This document shows positions 35,188-35,482 of a DNA stretch of 35,482 nucleotides, piece after piece. Where the stretch lies: the NCBI RefSeq assembly GCF_007556755.1, contig NZ_VJOO01000026.1:1-35482 (forward strand). Reading direction: 5' to 3'. Both the position numbers and the translations under genes were made by a program. The notes below the pieces were generated by a model, which was not told the origin of the DNA, did no database searches, and saw nothing but the letters and a program-made list of their open reading frames with translations. The number at the start of each line of letters is the position of its first letter. Position 1 is the stretch's first letter. Origin of the DNA: Tepidimonas fonticaldi (GTDB taxonomy: Bacteria; Pseudomonadota; Gammaproteobacteria; Burkholderiales; Burkholderiaceae_C).

Positions 35188-35482
35188 TGTCGTGTCCCGG
35201 CTGATTGGTAACACGTCTGTTGAACAGTTCGGGGTGTGATCGCTGCCATTGTTTCATGGCCTGGATGGGGCTGACGTGCCCCAAGGCTTTCTGTGGCAGT
35301 TGGTGATTGTACAGCCAGACATACCGCAGGATGGTGGCCTCAAGTTCTTCGCCGCAATGGAAGTGATGGGTGCGCAGGATGTCGGCGATGCGCCCGTTGA
35401 AGCGTTCAACCATGCCGTTGGTCTGCGGGTGTTTTGGGCGGGTCAGGCGATGCTCAATGCCTAGCTCCTCGCAGAGCTGATC
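35129..35482 (-). CDS. IS481-family transposase, C-terminal part (runs off the window)
   Basis: The frame is open from the window edge for 117 codons. It reads QTNGMVERFNGRIADILR, whose Glu is the last residue of the DDE triad, then YVWLYNHQLPQKALGHVSPIQAMKQW and PELFNRRVTNQPGHD, the standard end of IS481-type integrase-core transposases. Such proteins usually stop near PGxD; here the frame reads through the element end into host DNA for about 18 codons. The N-terminal HTH and first two catalytic Asp residues lie outside the window, so intactness cannot be judged. Confidence 0.85.
   Translation of the reverse strand, partial: DQLCEELGIEHRLTRPKHPQTNGMVERFNGRIADILRTHHFHCGEELEATILRYVWLYNHQLPQKALGHVSPIQAMKQWQRSHPELFNRRVTNQPGHDMYVLTDAPDGRLLRLRPTP
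35188..35482 (-). mobile_element. IS481-family insertion sequence, partial
   Basis: The element end is placed at about 35188, where TGTCGTGTCCCGGCTGATTG begins. This TGT-starting, transposase-overlapping sequence resembles terminal repeats of IS481 elements that encode the RVTNQPG peptide. Only this end is in the window, so neither the second repeat nor target duplication can be seen. Confidence 0.7.

Overview
The window comes from a high-GC betaproteobacterium, most likely Burkholderiales and Comamonadaceae-like. The grounds are protein character and gene order: secA next to argJ, a DUF815 ATPase and mutT; pilD-coaE-zapD-yacG; and an NMT1/THI5-type ABC transporter joined to ureD. The genus cannot be fixed from sequence alone. 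No rRNA, tRNA or CRISPR array was seen.

Layout. 1-1.2 kb: an FbpC-type ATPase gene behind a near-palindromic Fur-box-like site. 1.2-4.0 kb, minus strand: a copper/cytochrome-oxidase maturation cluster (DUF2946, Sco1/SenC, PCu(A)C chaperone, Spy-like protein, Crp/Fnr-type regulator). 4.1-6.4 kb: malic enzyme-phosphotransacetylase fusion (maeB). 6.4-10.1 kb: a three-gene ABC transporter plus ureD, preceded by a very good sigma-54 -24/-12 promoter and an NtrC-like box. 10.1-20.5 kb, minus strand: a urea module made of an NCS1-permease/histidine-kinase/receiver fusion, a translationally overlapping LuxR-type response regulator and urtABCDE. 20.55-25.0 kb, plus strand: ureA, a 59-residue His-rich membrane peptide, ureB, ureC, ureE, ureF, ureG. 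25.1-28.5 kb: pilD, coaE, zapD, yacG and an ACR3/bile-acid-symporter-type permease. 28.5-35.5 kb, minus strand: mutT, DUF815 ATPase, argJ, an orphan chemoreceptor tail, secA, dciA-like gene, psiF-like gene, and the end of an IS481-family element inserted near the 3' end of what looks like a PQQ sugar dehydrogenase gene.

How it works together. The 6.4-25 kb section is a nitrogen-acquisition island. UrtABCDE imports urea, UreABC hydrolyses it, and UreDEFG insert nickel. The urease operon is split: ureD lies 10 kb from ureA, with the whole sensor-urt block inverted between them. The most interesting object is the 1184-residue sensor. A complete NCS1 nucleobase/hydantoin-type permease, an eight-cysteine module, a histidine kinase and a receiver form one polypeptide, coupled to a LuxR-type regulator just upstream of urtA. 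A perfect inverted repeat sits at about -43 of a plausible urtA promoter, and part of it (CATACGC) recurs in the kinase/ureA divergent region. I infer a permease-based sensor of urea or a ureide that controls urea uptake and possibly urease.
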